The translations under genes and the position numbers were made by a program. A DNA stretch of 64,000 nt from an uncultured Eubacteriales bacterium (GTDB taxonomy: Bacteria; Bacillota; Clostridia; Oscillospirales; Oscillospiraceae): positions 55,458-119,457 of the forward strand of contig URAZ01000001.1 of the NCBI GenBank assembly GCA_900545925.1. Direction: 5' to 3'. The notes beneath the pieces were generated by a model. The model was not told the DNA's origin, did not search any database, and saw nothing but the letters and a program-made list of their open reading frames with translations. Of the stretch, positions 19,418 to 29,211 are shown in pieces (the stretch's first letter is position 1; each line of letters opens with the position of its first letter).

Positions 19418-20449
19418 TTAGCCCAGTTCGGAGAAGTACTTGATGGTGCGGACCATCTGGCTGGTGTAGGAGTTTTCGTTGTCGTACCAGGAAACGACCT
19501 GAACCTGGGTGTCGCCGTTCGGCAGGGGCAGAACCATGGTCTGCGTTGCATCGAACAGGGAGCCGTAGCGCATGCCGATGATGTCGGAGGAAACGATCTC
19601 GTCGGTGTTGTAGCCGAAGGACTCGGTAGCTTCCGCCTTCATCTGGGCATTGACCTGCTCAACGGTGACAGCACCCTTGACAACTGCGTTCAGGATGGTG
19701 GTGGAGCCGGTCGGGGTCGGGACACGCTGTGCGGCGCCGATGAGTTTGCCGTTCAGTTCCGGGATAACGAGGCCAATGGCCTTGGCAGCACCGGTGGAGT
19801 TCGGGACGATGTTGACAGCGGCTGCACGGCTGCGGCGGAGGTCACCCTTGCGCTGCGGGCCGTCGAGCGGCATCTGGTCGCCGGTGTAGGCGTGGATGGT
19901 GCACATAATGCCGGACTCGATAGGAGCCAGATCGTTCAGAGCCTTGGCCATCGGAGCGAGGCAGTTGGTGGTGCAAGAAGCAGCGGAGATGATGGTGTCT
20001 TCCTTGGTCAGCGTCTTGTGGTTGACGTTGTAAACGATGGTGGGCAGATCGTTGCCGGCCGGAGCGGAGATAACGACCTTGCGGGCACCTGCATCGATAT
20101 GGGCCTGTGCCTTGGCCTTGCTGGTATAGAAACCGGTGCACTCGAGGACGACATCAACGCCAAGCTTGCCCCAGGGCAGATCAGCTGCGTTCGGCATCTT
20201 GTAGATGACGATCTTCTTGCCGTCAACAACGATGTAGTTGTCTTCGCCTTCGCCCTCATGGTACTCAACGGTGTGGCCCTGCGCAACATAGTTGCCCTGC
20301 GTGGAGTCGTACTTCAGCAGGTGCGCGAGCATCTTCGCAGAAGTCAGGTCGTTGATGGCGACGACTTCGTAGCCCTCAGCGCCAAACATCTGACGGAACG
20401 CCAGACGGCCGATACGGCCAAAACCATTGATTGCAACTTTAACAGACAT
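19418..20449 (-). CDS. gap: Glyceraldehyde-3-phosphate dehydrogenase, type I
   Basis: A 343-residue NAD-dependent glycolytic enzyme that converts glyceraldehyde 3-phosphate, phosphate and NAD+ to 1,3-bisphosphoglycerate. The NAD-binding start [18 protein letters not shown], the active-site [13 protein letters not shown] (catalytic Cys about residue 153) with its partner His in the [11 protein letters not shown] motif, and the C-terminal [12 protein letters not shown] are all intact. ATG 20449 is preceded by AGGAGG. Its 5' UTR contains a GCCGGC...GCCGGC hairpin at 20472-20489. It is monocistronic with a promoter and terminator of its own, and codon use is strongly biased, as expected for a highly expressed enzyme. 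Confidence 0.97.
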   Translation of the reverse strand: MSVKVAINGFGRIGRLAFRQMFGAEGYEVVAINDLTSAKMLAHLLKYDSTQGNYVAQGHTVEYHEGEGEDNYIVVDGKKIVIYKMPNAADLPWGKLGVDVVLECTGFYTSKAKAQAHIDAGARKVVISAPAGNDLPTIVYNVNHKTLTKEDTIISAASCTTNCLAPMAKALNDLAPIESGIMCTIHAYTGDQMPLDGPQRKGDLRRSRAAAVNIVPNSTGAAKAIGLVIPELNGKLIGAAQRVPTPTGSTTILNAVVKGAVTVEQVNAQMKAEATESFGYNTDEIVSSDIIGMRYGSLFDATQTMVLPLPNGDTQVQVVSWYDNENSYTSQMVRTIKYFSELG

Positions 20450-20522
20450 AATGAATTTCCTCCTTATTACCTGCCGGCTGGATGCCGGCCAATATACTGT
20501 GTGTTCCACAACATTCTGCTAA

Positions 20523-20551
20523 ATTATACCGCATTATTCTTCTGCTGTCCA
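20523..20551 (-). promoter_or_regulatory. gap promoter
   Basis: On minus TGGACA (20551-20546) and TATAAT (20528-20523) are separated by 17 bp. Confidence 0.8.
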
Positions 20552-20763
20552 GTATTATTTTACCCAAAAACCAACGGTTTCTGCCTTAAAATCTTTACAA
20601 TTTCGTCTGTTTGTCCAAACAATTTGTTTGGCTGGCTGAAAAAGTTTTGAAAGCAGTAAATTTTCTGTAAACATCGCAGAAATCAGTCTGTGATTCCATA
20701 GATTTGTTCATAAATCCAGTGTATTCTAACTCTGTTTATTTTGAATTGAAGGATCGTGACCCA

Positions 20764-23715
20764 ATGCTCGAACTCAAACAGATCTCGAAGGACTACCAAG
20801 CCGGTGACGCTGTAGTTCATGCGCTGAAAAACGTATCTATCCGCTTTCGCAGGCATGAATTTGTCGCCGTACTGGGCCCGTCCGGCTGCGGAAAAACAAC
20901 GCTTCTGAACATCATCGGCGGACTGGATCAGTATACATCCGGTGATCTGATTATCAGCGGACGCTCAACGAGGGATTTTTCTGCGCGGGACTGGGATACC
21001 TACCGCAACCATTCTATTGGCTTTGTTTTTCAAAGCTATAACTTGATTCCGCATCAGACGGTATTGCAGAACGTGGAACTTGCACTGACGCTCTCGGGCG
21101 TAAGCAAGGCCGAGCGGAAAAAGCGCGCCGTGCAGGCGCTGGAAAAAGTCGGGCTGGGCGACCAGCTGCACAAGAAGCCAAACCAGATGTCCGGCGGACA
21201 GCTGCAGCGCGTTGCGATTGCGCGTGCACTGGTCAACGACCCAGAAATTTTGCTGGCCGACGAGCCGACTGGCGCGCTCGACAGTGAGACGTCGGTGCAG
21301 GTCATGGAACTTCTAAAGCAGATTGCGGACGAGAAACTCATTATTATGGTCACGCACAATCCGGAGCTTGCCGCGCGCTACGCCACGCGGACGGTGCGGC
21401 TGCTCGACGGAAGCGTTCTGGCGGACAGCGTGCCGTATGAAGACGCGGCGGAGCCGCCGGCGCAGCCGGAATCCGGTAAGCGGCGCACGTCCATGTCGTT
21501 TTTTACGGCGCTGGGTCTGAGCCTCAATAACCTGATGACAAAGAAGACCCGCACGATCCTGACTGCCTTCGCGGGCTCCATCGGCATCATCGGAATTGCG
21601 CTGATCCTGTCCCTCTCCAATGGCATTCAGACCTATATCAACGACGTGCAGGAGGACACGCTTTCGTCCTATCCGGTGACGATCGAGGCGGAAAGCGCGG
21701 ATATGTCCGGCATGGTGACAGCGCTGATGGGCGTACACAGCGAAGAGGCCGGAAAAACGCATACGGACGGGCGCGTCTACGCGTCCAACGTCATGTATGA
21801 TCTGATGCAGAGCCTGAACAAGAACGGCACGCAGACGAACGATCTGGAAGCCTTCAAGCGCTATCTGGATAACCCGGACAGCGAGATCCACCAGTATCTG
21901 ACCTCGATCCAGTACGCCTACGACCTGTCTCTGCCGGTTTACACAAAGGATGCCGACGGGAATATCGTCAAGGCCGACGTGATGGAGCTGCTGCAGAACA
22001 TGATGAGCAGCATGTACGGCGGCGATTACAGCAGTTATTTTTCACAGTTCGGCAGCTATTATTCCGCCATGGACGTCTGGGAGGAATTGCTTCCGGATGA
22101 AGACGGAACAGGGATATCCCCGCTTTTAAAGTTGCAATACGACGTGCTCTACGGCAGATGGCCGGAGTCTTACGACGAGGTTGTGCTGATTGTGAGCGAA
22201 AACAATGAGATCTCCGATCTGGTTATGTACGCAATGGGTCTTAAAACCGAACAAGAAATGACAGACGCCATGCAGGCGGCCATGAATCAGGAAACGATTG
22301 AAAAATCGGACGCAAACTGGAGTTATGAAGAACTTTGCGGGCATAGCTTCCAGCTGATTCTTCCGTTTGAGACCTACTCCAAAGATGCGGACGGCAGTTG
22401 GACGGATTTGAGTCAGACCGAGGCCGGAATGGATTATCTCTACGGCTCTGACGAAGTCGGCACAACGCTGAAAATCGTCGGTGTCCTGCGCCCGAACCCG
22501 AACGCAGCCAACAGCATGGTACGCGGATCGCTGGGGTATACAAGTGCACTAACACAGTACGTTATTGACGCAGCCGCGCAAAGCACAATCATCCAGCAGC
22601 AGCTGGATGATCCGGAAACCGATGTTTTAAGCGGTCTTCCGTTCAAGACCGGCGAAGAAGAAACGCCGGATGCAGCGCAGATGCGCGAAGCGGTCGAAGC
22701 CGTTCTGGCAGATGCAGACACGCAGCGCAAAGCGCAGATGTATACGGATCTGTCGGAGCAGGCGCCAGACGCGTATCTGGACGGCGCCGTACAGCAGGCT
22801 ATGGACGGCATGACACGCGAAAAAATCGAAGCGCAGATGACGGACTCTTATGCGGAGCAGATGGGAACCGATCCGGAAACCGTACGCGGGTACATTGCAC
22901 AGATGGACGACGAGACGCTGTTCGATTATGTTGCTCAGATGCTGCGTGAGCAGATCGCCGCACAGTATGCCGAAACCGTCTCTGCACAGCTGGCCGGCCT
23001 TTCATCCGAACAGCTGGCCGCCGCAATGGATACGGCAGAACTGACAGATGAACAGTTTTCGTATCTCTATGACACATATGTTCCCGCCGCTTATTCGGAA
23101 TCGACCTATGAAGATATGTTGGAAGCGCTTGGGTATGTAGAACGTTCCAATCCGTCCAAGATCAATCTGTACACCTCCACATTTTCAGGCAAGGACGCCA
23201 TCGGCGATTGCGTCGAGCGCTACAACAGCGCGCTGCCGGAGGAAGATCAGATCACATATACGGACTATGTTGCATTGCTGATGCGTTCAGTCACGACGAT
23301 TATCAACGCCATTTCGTATGTCTTGATTGCATTTGTCTCGATCTCTTTGGTTGTTTCGTCGATTATGATCGGCATTATCACATATATTTCCGTGTTGGAA
23401 CGCACGAAAGAAATTGGCATTCTGCGCGCAATCGGCGCGTCAAAGCACGATGTTTCACGCGTATTCAATGCAGAAACGCTGATTGAAGGTCTGATTGCAG
23501 GTCTGCTCGGCGTGGGACTGACGCTGGTGCTGATTCTGCCGATCAACGCAGTCGTTCAGCATTTGACCGGTATTGCCTCGCTCGGCGCCAAGCTGCCGTG
23601 GCAGGCCGGTGTGGCACTGATCGCCATTTCGATGCTGCTGACATTCCTCGCCGGGCTCATCCCGTCGTCGCTGGCGGCAAAGAAAGATCCGGTCGTTGCA
23701 CTGCGGACAGAGTAA
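20764..23715 (+). CDS. MacB-type ABC transporter, fused ATPase and permease with large extracellular domain
   Basis: A 983-residue membrane protein. Residues 1-230 are an ABC ATPase of the LolD/MacB class: Walker [10 protein letters not shown] (38-46), signature [15 protein letters not shown], Walker [15 protein letters not shown] membrane segment follows near 258-283 ([21 protein letters not shown]), then an extracellular domain of about 570 residues that is rich in acidic and Gln residues, then three C-terminal FtsX-type helices ([56 protein letters not shown]). Such type VII ABC proteins act as mechanotransmitters or export peptides, bacteriocins or lipids rather than importing. Start at ATG 20764, with AAGGAT upstream; the frame continues upstream without support. 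No peptide or sensor kinase gene is adjacent, so the substrate is unknown. Confidence 0.88.
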   Translation: MLELKQISKDYQAGDAVVHALKNVSIRFRRHEFVAVLGPSGCGKTTLLNIIGGLDQYTSGDLIISGRSTRDFSARDWDTYRNHSIGFVFQSYNLIPHQTVLQNVELALTLSGVSKAERKKRAVQALEKVGLGDQLHKKPNQMSGGQLQRVAIARALVNDPEILLADEPTGALDSETSVQVMELLKQIADEKLIIMVTHNPELAARYATRTVRLLDGSVLADSVPYEDAAEPPAQPESGKRRTSMSFFTALGLSLNNLMTKKTRTILTAFAGSIGIIGIALILSLSNGIQTYINDVQEDTLSSYPVTIEAESADMSGMVTALMGVHSEEAGKTHTDGRVYASNVMYDLMQSLNKNGTQTNDLEAFKRYLDNPDSEIHQYLTSIQYAYDLSLPVYTKDADGNIVKADVMELLQNMMSSMYGGDYSSYFSQFGSYYSAMDVWEELLPDEDGTGISPLLKLQYDVLYGRWPESYDEVVLIVSENNEISDLVMYAMGLKTEQEMTDAMQAAMNQETIEKSDANWSYEELCGHSFQLILPFETYSKDADGSWTDLSQTEAGMDYLYGSDEVGTTLKIVGVLRPNPNAANSMVRGSLGYTSALTQYVIDAAAQSTIIQQQLDDPETDVLSGLPFKTGEEETPDAAQMREAVEAVLADADTQRKAQMYTDLSEQAPDAYLDGAVQQAMDGMTREKIEAQMTDSYAEQMGTDPETVRGYIAQMDDETLFDYVAQMLREQIAAQYAETVSAQLAGLSSEQLAAAMDTAELTDEQFSYLYDTYVPAAYSESTYEDMLEALGYVERSNPSKINLYTSTFSGKDAIGDCVERYNSALPEEDQITYTDYVALLMRSVTTIINAISYVLIAFVSISLVVSSIMIGIITYISVLERTKEIGILRAIGASKHDVSRVFNAETLIEGLIAGLLGVGLTLVLILPINAVVQHLTGIASLGAKLPWQAGVALIAISMLLTFLAGLIPSSLAAKKDPVVALRTE

Positions 23716-23722
23716 AAAAAGA

Positions 23723-23762
23723 GCCTGCCGAACCCATTCAAACGGGTCGGCGGGCTTCTTTT
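23723..23762 (+). terminator. Terminator of the ABC exporter gene, possibly bidirectional
   Basis: GCCTGCCG-A-ACCC (23723-23735) pairs with GGGT-CGGCGGGC (23744-23755) with one bulged A and is followed by TTCTTTTCT. A run of A on the left could serve the convergent glucosidase gene. Confidence 0.82.
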
Positions 23763-23802
23763 CTATTTCTCCATGAAAAAACCGTGCGGTTAGAGAAATT
23801 CC

Positions 23803-25452
23803 TCATTCATAAAGGTAGACGCGGGCTTCGTACGGACGCGTGAGAAAGCTGTTCTCCTCACAGGTATCGTCGTAATTTGTCAGAAGCAGCTTCATATCGC
23901 TGAGGGAGAAGTTATAAGGTGCCTGAAAGCGCACAGGCTTGTCGGTGAACGAACAGATCACCAGCAGCTTCTGCTCCTTTGTTTCGCGTGCGTAGACATA
24001 AAGCTTGTCAGAACCCTTATAATACTCCTGATAACTCCCGTCACGCACAACGGGCAGGCTCTTGCGCAGGGCAATCGCTTTCTTGTAAAAATTCAGGATC
24101 GAATCCGGGTCATTCAGCGCCTGTTCCACATTGATGCTCTTGTAATTCTCATTGATATAAAACCACGGCGTACCGGTCGTGAACCCGGCGTTTTCGCTGT
24201 CTGTCCACTGCATGGGCGTGCGGGCAGAGTCGCGGGACGCACGGTGGTAGAGCGCGAGACGTTTTTCCTCCGGCCAGTCCGGGTGTTGATTGCGGGTCTG
24301 CACGTCCTCGTACATGCTGGTGCTCTCCGGTCGCCAGTTCGTCATGCCAATCTCCTGCCCCTGATAGATGAACGGCGTGCCCTTCAAAAACAGATAGCTG
24401 ACGGCCAGCATTTTGCCGCTCTCCACGCGATACTGCTCGCTGCCGTAGCGCGAAATGACGCGCGGGTGATCGTGATTTTCGAGATATAGGGCATTCCAGC
24501 CGCGTCCATCCAGCTGCGTCTGCCAGCTGGAAAATGCACGGCGCAGGCGCTTTAAGGAGAATTTTCGCGGCATGTAATCTGTAAAGAAACAGTCAGCGCA
24601 CATGCACTGGAACTGAATCATCATGTCGATCTCATTGGTGTCCGACTCTTCAATGTAATCCAGCGCACGCTGCGGCGTGACGAGCGGTGCTTCGGCGATG
24701 GTCATGCAGTCGTAATTTTCCAGCACGTCGCGGCGGAATTCCTGCAAATACTCATGGATGTGCGGGCCGTGATTATAAAACCGGATGCCCTTGAAAACCG
24801 GGAACAGGTAATCGTCCGGCAGGCCCTCCTTTTTTGAAATAAAGGTGATGACATCCTCACGGAAGCCGTCAACACCGAGATCGAGCCAGAACTTGAGAAT
24901 CTTCTTAACCTCCGTTCTGACAAGCAGATTATCCATGTTGAGATCCGGCTGCTTGACGGCAAACAGGTGCAGATAATACTCCTGCCGCAGATCATCCCAT
25001 TGCCATGCCTTGCCCTCAAAATGGCTGTCCCAGTTATTGGGCAACTTTCCGTTTGGTTTGGCGGACCGCCAAATGTAATAATCGGTATACGGCGCAATGC
25101 GCCGCCGGGATTTCTGGAACCATTCATGCTCGTCGCTCGTATGATTAACGACCAGGTCCATGACAAGTTTCATCCCGCGCTCGTGCAGGCCGTCCAGAAC
25201 AGCCCGGAATGCCTCCATGCCGCCGTATTCCGGCGCAATGTCCATGTAATCCGAAATATCATAGCCGCAGTCCGCTCCGGGCGACGGATAGAGCGGCGAG
25301 AACCAGACACCGTCAATGCCGAGTTCCTTCAGATAGTCCAGCTTCTCTAATACTCCCCACAGATCGCCGATCCCGTCGCCGTTGCCGTCGCGGAAGCTTC
25401 GGGGCCAGATCTGATAAAAAACCTTGTCCTTAAACCATCTTGTATGACGCAT
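23803..25452 (-). CDS. GH13 alpha-glucosidase (oligo-1,6-glucosidase type)
   Basis: A 549-residue cytosolic enzyme of glycoside hydrolase family 13, subfamily 31 type, that splits alpha-1,6 or alpha-1,4 links in short oligosaccharides. It begins WFKDKVFYQIWPRSFRDGNGDGIGDL, as in MalL and oligo-1,6-glucosidases. Catalytic residues are Asp200 in GVDGFREDVI, Glu254 in TIAEAP and the Asp of ENHDHPR; DLVVNHTSDEH is the conserved region I. ATG 25452 is used since GGAG lies 8 bp upstream; the ATG two codons earlier would be too close. It is divergent from the GH1-GH36-symporter operon, and the shared upstream region holds two inverted GGAAACC half-sites. Confidence 0.93.
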   Translation of the reverse strand: MRHTRWFKDKVFYQIWPRSFRDGNGDGIGDLWGVLEKLDYLKELGIDGVWFSPLYPSPGADCGYDISDYMDIAPEYGGMEAFRAVLDGLHERGMKLVMDLVVNHTSDEHEWFQKSRRRIAPYTDYYIWRSAKPNGKLPNNWDSHFEGKAWQWDDLRQEYYLHLFAVKQPDLNMDNLLVRTEVKKILKFWLDLGVDGFREDVITFISKKEGLPDDYLFPVFKGIRFYNHGPHIHEYLQEFRRDVLENYDCMTIAEAPLVTPQRALDYIEESDTNEIDMMIQFQCMCADCFFTDYMPRKFSLKRLRRAFSSWQTQLDGRGWNALYLENHDHPRVISRYGSEQYRVESGKMLAVSYLFLKGTPFIYQGQEIGMTNWRPESTSMYEDVQTRNQHPDWPEEKRLALYHRASRDSARTPMQWTDSENAGFTTGTPWFYINENYKSINVEQALNDPDSILNFYKKAIALRKSLPVVRDGSYQEYYKGSDKLYVYARETKEQKLLVICSFTDKPVRFQAPYNFSLSDMKLLLTNYDDTCEENSFLTRPYEARVYLYE

Positions 25453-25479
25453 ATTCATTTCTCCCCCATGCCGTTTGTT

Positions 25480-25538
25480 GGTTTCCATAACAACAACATT
25501 ATTGTAACATAACATCGGGATTTCGCTATATGGAAACC
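25480..25538. promoter_or_regulatory. Inverted pair of TATGGAAACC half-sites
   Basis: GGTTTCCATA (25480-25489) and TATGGAAACC (25529-25538) are exact 10-bp inverted copies, with 39 bp between them. They share TGGAAAC with the perfect LacI-type operator at 55599 and with cre-like sites. They lie in the leader of the GH13 gene and could bind a LacI/CcpA-family protein with DNA looping. Confidence 0.55.
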
Positions 25539-25578
25539 TGAACAGATTTTCAGGTCCGCTTTCGTCCAAAATTGACAC

Positions 25579-25607
25579 TTGCAGGCGCCCTGAAAAAAAC
25601 ATACAAT
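25579..25607 (+). promoter_or_regulatory. Promoter of the GH1-GH36-symporter operon
   Basis: TTGCAG at 25579-25584 and TACAAT at 25602-25607, 17 bp apart; the start codon is 42 bp further on, after AAGGAGG. Confidence 0.7.
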
Positions 25608-25648
25608 AAGAACGCGTATATGTAAATGAGAATGAAGGAGGACACCCC

Positions 25649-26935
25649 ATGCGGCTACAGTTCCCAGAGGGATTTTTGCTCGGTGTCAGTTCCGCTTCGG
25701 CGCAGATCGAGGGCGGGGAGGTCGGCAGCAGCTGGAACGACTGGTATCATCAGGGTAAGATCAAGGACGGATCCGATCCGGCAGTCGCCAATGACCATTG
25801 GAACCGCTGGCGTGAAGACTGCGCACTGATGGCCGGGCTGCATCTGTCTATCGCCCGCATAGGCGTAGAATGGGCGCGCATCATGCCGTCCCGCGGCGAG
25901 GTCGATGAAACGGCGATCGCGCACTACCGCGCAGAGTTGGAATACATGCACCAGCTGGGCATCCGCCCGCTGCTGACCATCCATCATTTTTCCAATCCCA
26001 TGTGGTTCGAGCGTCTGGGCGGGTTTGCAAAGCGAGAAAATCTCGATGATTTTCTGTCCTTTGCTCAGCTTTGTGCCGACCGTTTCGGCAATCTGGTCAG
26101 CGACTGGATCACCATCAATGAGCCGAACGTCTATGCCACCAACGGCTATTTCTTCGGCGACTGGCCTCCCGGACATAAAAGCTTCTCCGAGACGTTCACA
26201 GTGCTGGAAAACATGGCCTACTGTCATATCCGCTGCTACCAGATGCTTCACAAGACGCGAGAGGCTATGGGCTATTCTGACACTATGGTCGGCTTTGCGA
26301 ATCATCTGCGCGTATTCGAGCCGGAGAACCCCAAAAATCCCGTACAGGCTGCCACGGCCAGAGCCGTTGAATGGCTGTTTCAGGGTGCGGTCACGGAGGC
26401 CATGTCCACAGGCGTCTTCCGTCTGCCGCTCCGGAACCACTGGAAGCTGCCGAAGGGCGAATACTGTGATTTCCACGGCGTTAACTATTACACACGTTCA
26501 ACCGTCACGGGCTTTGCCGACGGTGTTCGGAAAAACAGTCCGCGCAATGATCTCGGCTGGGAGATCTATCCTGACGGTCTTCCACAGGTCGCAGAAAAGC
26601 TGGAAAAGCTTCTGAAGCGTCCCATCTGGGTCACGGAAAACGGAACCTGCGACAATCAGGACACCTTCCGTGCCCGGTATATTTACGAGCATCTGAGGGC
26701 CATGCTCCACTCCGGTCTGCCGTTCGAGCGGTATTATCACTGGTGCTTCTGCGACAATTTTGAATGGCTTGAGGGAGAAAGCGCCCGTTTTGGCCTCATC
26801 AACGTCGATTACGCTACTCAGACGCGCACGATCAAGCGTTCCGGCGAATTCTACGCCGATATGCTCCACAGCGGCGGCGTGACAGACGAGGCCTACGACG
26901 CTTATATCAGAGGGGAGGTTTACCACATCGAATGA
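25649..26935 (+). CDS. GH1 beta-glucosidase/beta-galactosidase type
   Basis: A 428-residue cytosolic retaining glycosidase, slightly short for GH1 (about 440-480). The N-terminal FPEGFLLGVSSASAQIEGG, acid/base Glu158 in TINEPN and nucleophile Glu330 in VTENG are intact, as is the WCFCDNFEWLEGESARFGLINVD C-terminus. GH1 enzymes cleave beta-glucosides, beta-galactosides or their 6-phosphates. No PTS gene is nearby and a cation symporter is encoded in the same operon, so an unphosphorylated substrate is more likely. It starts 6 bp after AAGGAGGAC and overlaps the next gene by 4 bp (ATGA). Confidence 0.93.
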   Translation: MRLQFPEGFLLGVSSASAQIEGGEVGSSWNDWYHQGKIKDGSDPAVANDHWNRWREDCALMAGLHLSIARIGVEWARIMPSRGEVDETAIAHYRAELEYMHQLGIRPLLTIHHFSNPMWFERLGGFAKRENLDDFLSFAQLCADRFGNLVSDWITINEPNVYATNGYFFGDWPPGHKSFSETFTVLENMAYCHIRCYQMLHKTREAMGYSDTMVGFANHLRVFEPENPKNPVQAATARAVEWLFQGAVTEAMSTGVFRLPLRNHWKLPKGEYCDFHGVNYYTRSTVTGFADGVRKNSPRNDLGWEIYPDGLPQVAEKLEKLLKRPIWVTENGTCDNQDTFRARYIYEHLRAMLHSGLPFERYYHWCFCDNFEWLEGESARFGLINVDYATQTRTIKRSGEFYADMLHSGGVTDEAYDAYIRGEVYHIE

Positions 26936-29211
26936 TTACAGTCAAGCATGGCGTATTTCATCTGCAAAATGAAAAGAATTCGTATCTGTTCCGCGTCAGG
27001 GACGGATTTTTGGAGCATCTGCATTTCGGCGCACGCGTAAGCGCATCCGACGCAGACGCACTCGCTGTCCGGCCAGGCTGCGGCTGGGGAGACAGCACGC
27101 TTTACCGGGAAGATTCAAATGCCAACTGCATGGACATTTTCCCTCTCGAGTGGAGCGGCTGCGGGCGTGGAGACTACCGGGAAAGCCCGCTGGAGTTGCT
27201 GCAAAACGGTACACCGATCTCTACAGATTTCCGCTATACCGGTTGTGAGGCGCTGAAGACTCCCCTGCCCTCCATGCTGCCGGCCTCGCGCGGGCAGACG
27301 GTTCTTGCCGTCTACCTGGAGGATAAAGCGGCAAAGCTTCGGCTTACGCTTCTATACGGCGTTCTGCCCACGGTCTTCACGCGCAGGGCAATTCTAGAAA
27401 ACTTCAGCGACACGCCTGTCTCTATTCAAAAGTTCATGAGCACCTGTACGGACATTCCGGGTGATTGGACGATGCACACCTTCTCCGGCGGATGGATTGC
27501 CGAGATGCAGCACACAAAAACACCTGTCACCATGGCGCGCTCCTGCTTGGAGAGCACGACCGGCGCGTCATCCAGCCGCGCAAATCCCGGCTTCCTGCTT
27601 GCCGCACCGGACGCAACAGAGACAAGCGGCACGGTCTGCGGATTCAATCTGCTCTATTCCGGCAGTCATTATCTAAGTGCGCAGAAAAGCCTGCAGGGCC
27701 TCACGCGCATAATGCAGGGTATCTCTCCCTCGAATTTCAGCTGGCAGCTTGCCCCAGGTGGCCGCTTTGAGACGCCAGAGGCCGTCATGGCGTGGTCAGA
27801 TGCGGGCTTCGGCGGCGAGACCGATTGCTTCGGCCGCTATGTGAATGAAACGCTCATTCCGCCGTATTGGAGAAACCGGCCCCGGCCCATTGTCTACAAC
27901 AGCTGGGAGGGCTGCATGTTTGATTTCACAGAGGCGAAGCTTCTGCGACTTGGCAAAGCCGCAAAGCAGCTTGGCTGCGAACTGTTCGTGCTTGACGACG
28001 GTTGGTTTGGAAAACGCGACAGTGATACAAGCAGCCTCGGCGATTATTCCGTGAATCCCAAAAAACTCCCGAATGGACTGAAGGGCCTCGGCGAGAAGCT
28101 GAACGCCATCGGGCTGCAGTTCGGGCTCTGGTTTGAGCCGGAGTCCGTCAGTCCGGATTCAGACCTGTACCGCAAGCACCCGGACTGGGCGCTGCATGAC
28201 AGTCTTGGCCGTGAGGATCTTCTGGGCCGCCACCAGCTGCTGCTTGACCTCACAAAGCCGGACGTGCGGGACTATATCGTCGAAAGTGTCGGCAAGGTTC
28301 TTGATTCCGCGCCAATTTCCTATGTCAAGTGGGATATGAATCGACATTCCTGCGCACTTGGTGCGAAGCAGCATGAATTTGTCCTCGGTCTTTATGATGT
28401 GCTGCGCCGCATTTTTGAGCCGAGGCCGGAAATTCTGCTTGAAAGCTGCTCATCCGGCGGAAACCGGTTTGACTGCGGCATGCTGTTTTTCTCGCCGCAG
28501 ATCTGGTGCTCGGACAATACTGACCCGGTTGAGCGTCTGCATATCCAGCAGAGCCTCAGCTATCTATATCCGCCCTCCTGCTTCGGTACGCATGTATCTG
28601 CAAGTCCGCACGCACAGACGCTGCGCGCAACGCCGCTTTCCACGCGCGGAAACATCAGTATGTTCGGATGCTTGGGCTATGAACTGGATTTGACAGAGTT
28701 GCTGCCCGTTGAGTTGACGGAGATAAGGGCACAGATCGAGTTTTACAAGGCACACCGCCGTACGCTTCAATACGGTCGCTTTACAAGAGACAAAACGGAC
28801 AGCGGCGGAACAATCTGGCAGGCGCAGACGGAAGAAGAGACAGTCGCAGGCGTGTTCCACGGAATCCAGAGCGCAGCGCCTGGCTACGAACGTCTGCGTG
28901 TGGCAGGGCTTGATGCACAAACGCAGTACCAGCTTGACAGCCGCCCGCAGCTGCTGCGCGTCGGCGATTTCGGTTCGCTTCTGCGCCATGTTCTGCCCGT
29001 AAAACTGAATCCAAACGGCCTTGCCGTACAGACGGCGGACAGCTATTACAAGATGTATGACGGCCAGCAGACCGTTACGGCCTCCGGCGCAGCCTATTCC
29101 GCCGGAATCATGCTTGCACCGCGTTTTTCCGGAACCGGCTATAATGCGGACGGACGCATGCAGGGCGATTTCGGCTCCAATGTTTATTTCGTTCGGGAGG
29201 TGCAGCCATGA
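26932..29211 (+). CDS. GH36 alpha-galactosidase
   Basis: A 759-residue enzyme of the large clan-D alpha-galactosidase type (family usual length about 700-750). It releases terminal alpha-galactose from melibiose, raffinose or galactomannan fragments. The catalytic barrel contains FVLDDGWFGKRDSDTSSLGD, the nucleophile Asp468 in YVKWDMNRH, and an acid/base Asp in WCSDNTDP (528-531), with CSSGGNRFDCGM between them. An N-terminal beta-supersandwich precedes the barrel. There is no signal peptide, so it acts inside the cell after uptake by the downstream symporter. It is coupled to both neighbours by 4-bp ATGA overlaps (26932-26935 and 29208-29211). Confidence 0.95.
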   Translation: MITVKHGVFHLQNEKNSYLFRVRDGFLEHLHFGARVSASDADALAVRPGCGWGDSTLYREDSNANCMDIFPLEWSGCGRGDYRESPLELLQNGTPISTDFRYTGCEALKTPLPSMLPASRGQTVLAVYLEDKAAKLRLTLLYGVLPTVFTRRAILENFSDTPVSIQKFMSTCTDIPGDWTMHTFSGGWIAEMQHTKTPVTMARSCLESTTGASSSRANPGFLLAAPDATETSGTVCGFNLLYSGSHYLSAQKSLQGLTRIMQGISPSNFSWQLAPGGRFETPEAVMAWSDAGFGGETDCFGRYVNETLIPPYWRNRPRPIVYNSWEGCMFDFTEAKLLRLGKAAKQLGCELFVLDDGWFGKRDSDTSSLGDYSVNPKKLPNGLKGLGEKLNAIGLQFGLWFEPESVSPDSDLYRKHPDWALHDSLGREDLLGRHQLLLDLTKPDVRDYIVESVGKVLDSAPISYVKWDMNRHSCALGAKQHEFVLGLYDVLRRIFEPRPEILLESCSSGGNRFDCGMLFFSPQIWCSDNTDPVERLHIQQSLSYLYPPSCFGTHVSASPHAQTLRATPLSTRGNISMFGCLGYELDLTELLPVELTEIRAQIEFYKAHRRTLQYGRFTRDKTDSGGTIWQAQTEEETVAGVFHGIQSAAPGYERLRVAGLDAQTQYQLDSRPQLLRVGDFGSLLRHVLPVKLNPNGLAVQTADSYYKMYDGQQTVTASGAAYSAGIMLAPRFSGTGYNADGRMQGDFGSNVYFVREVQP

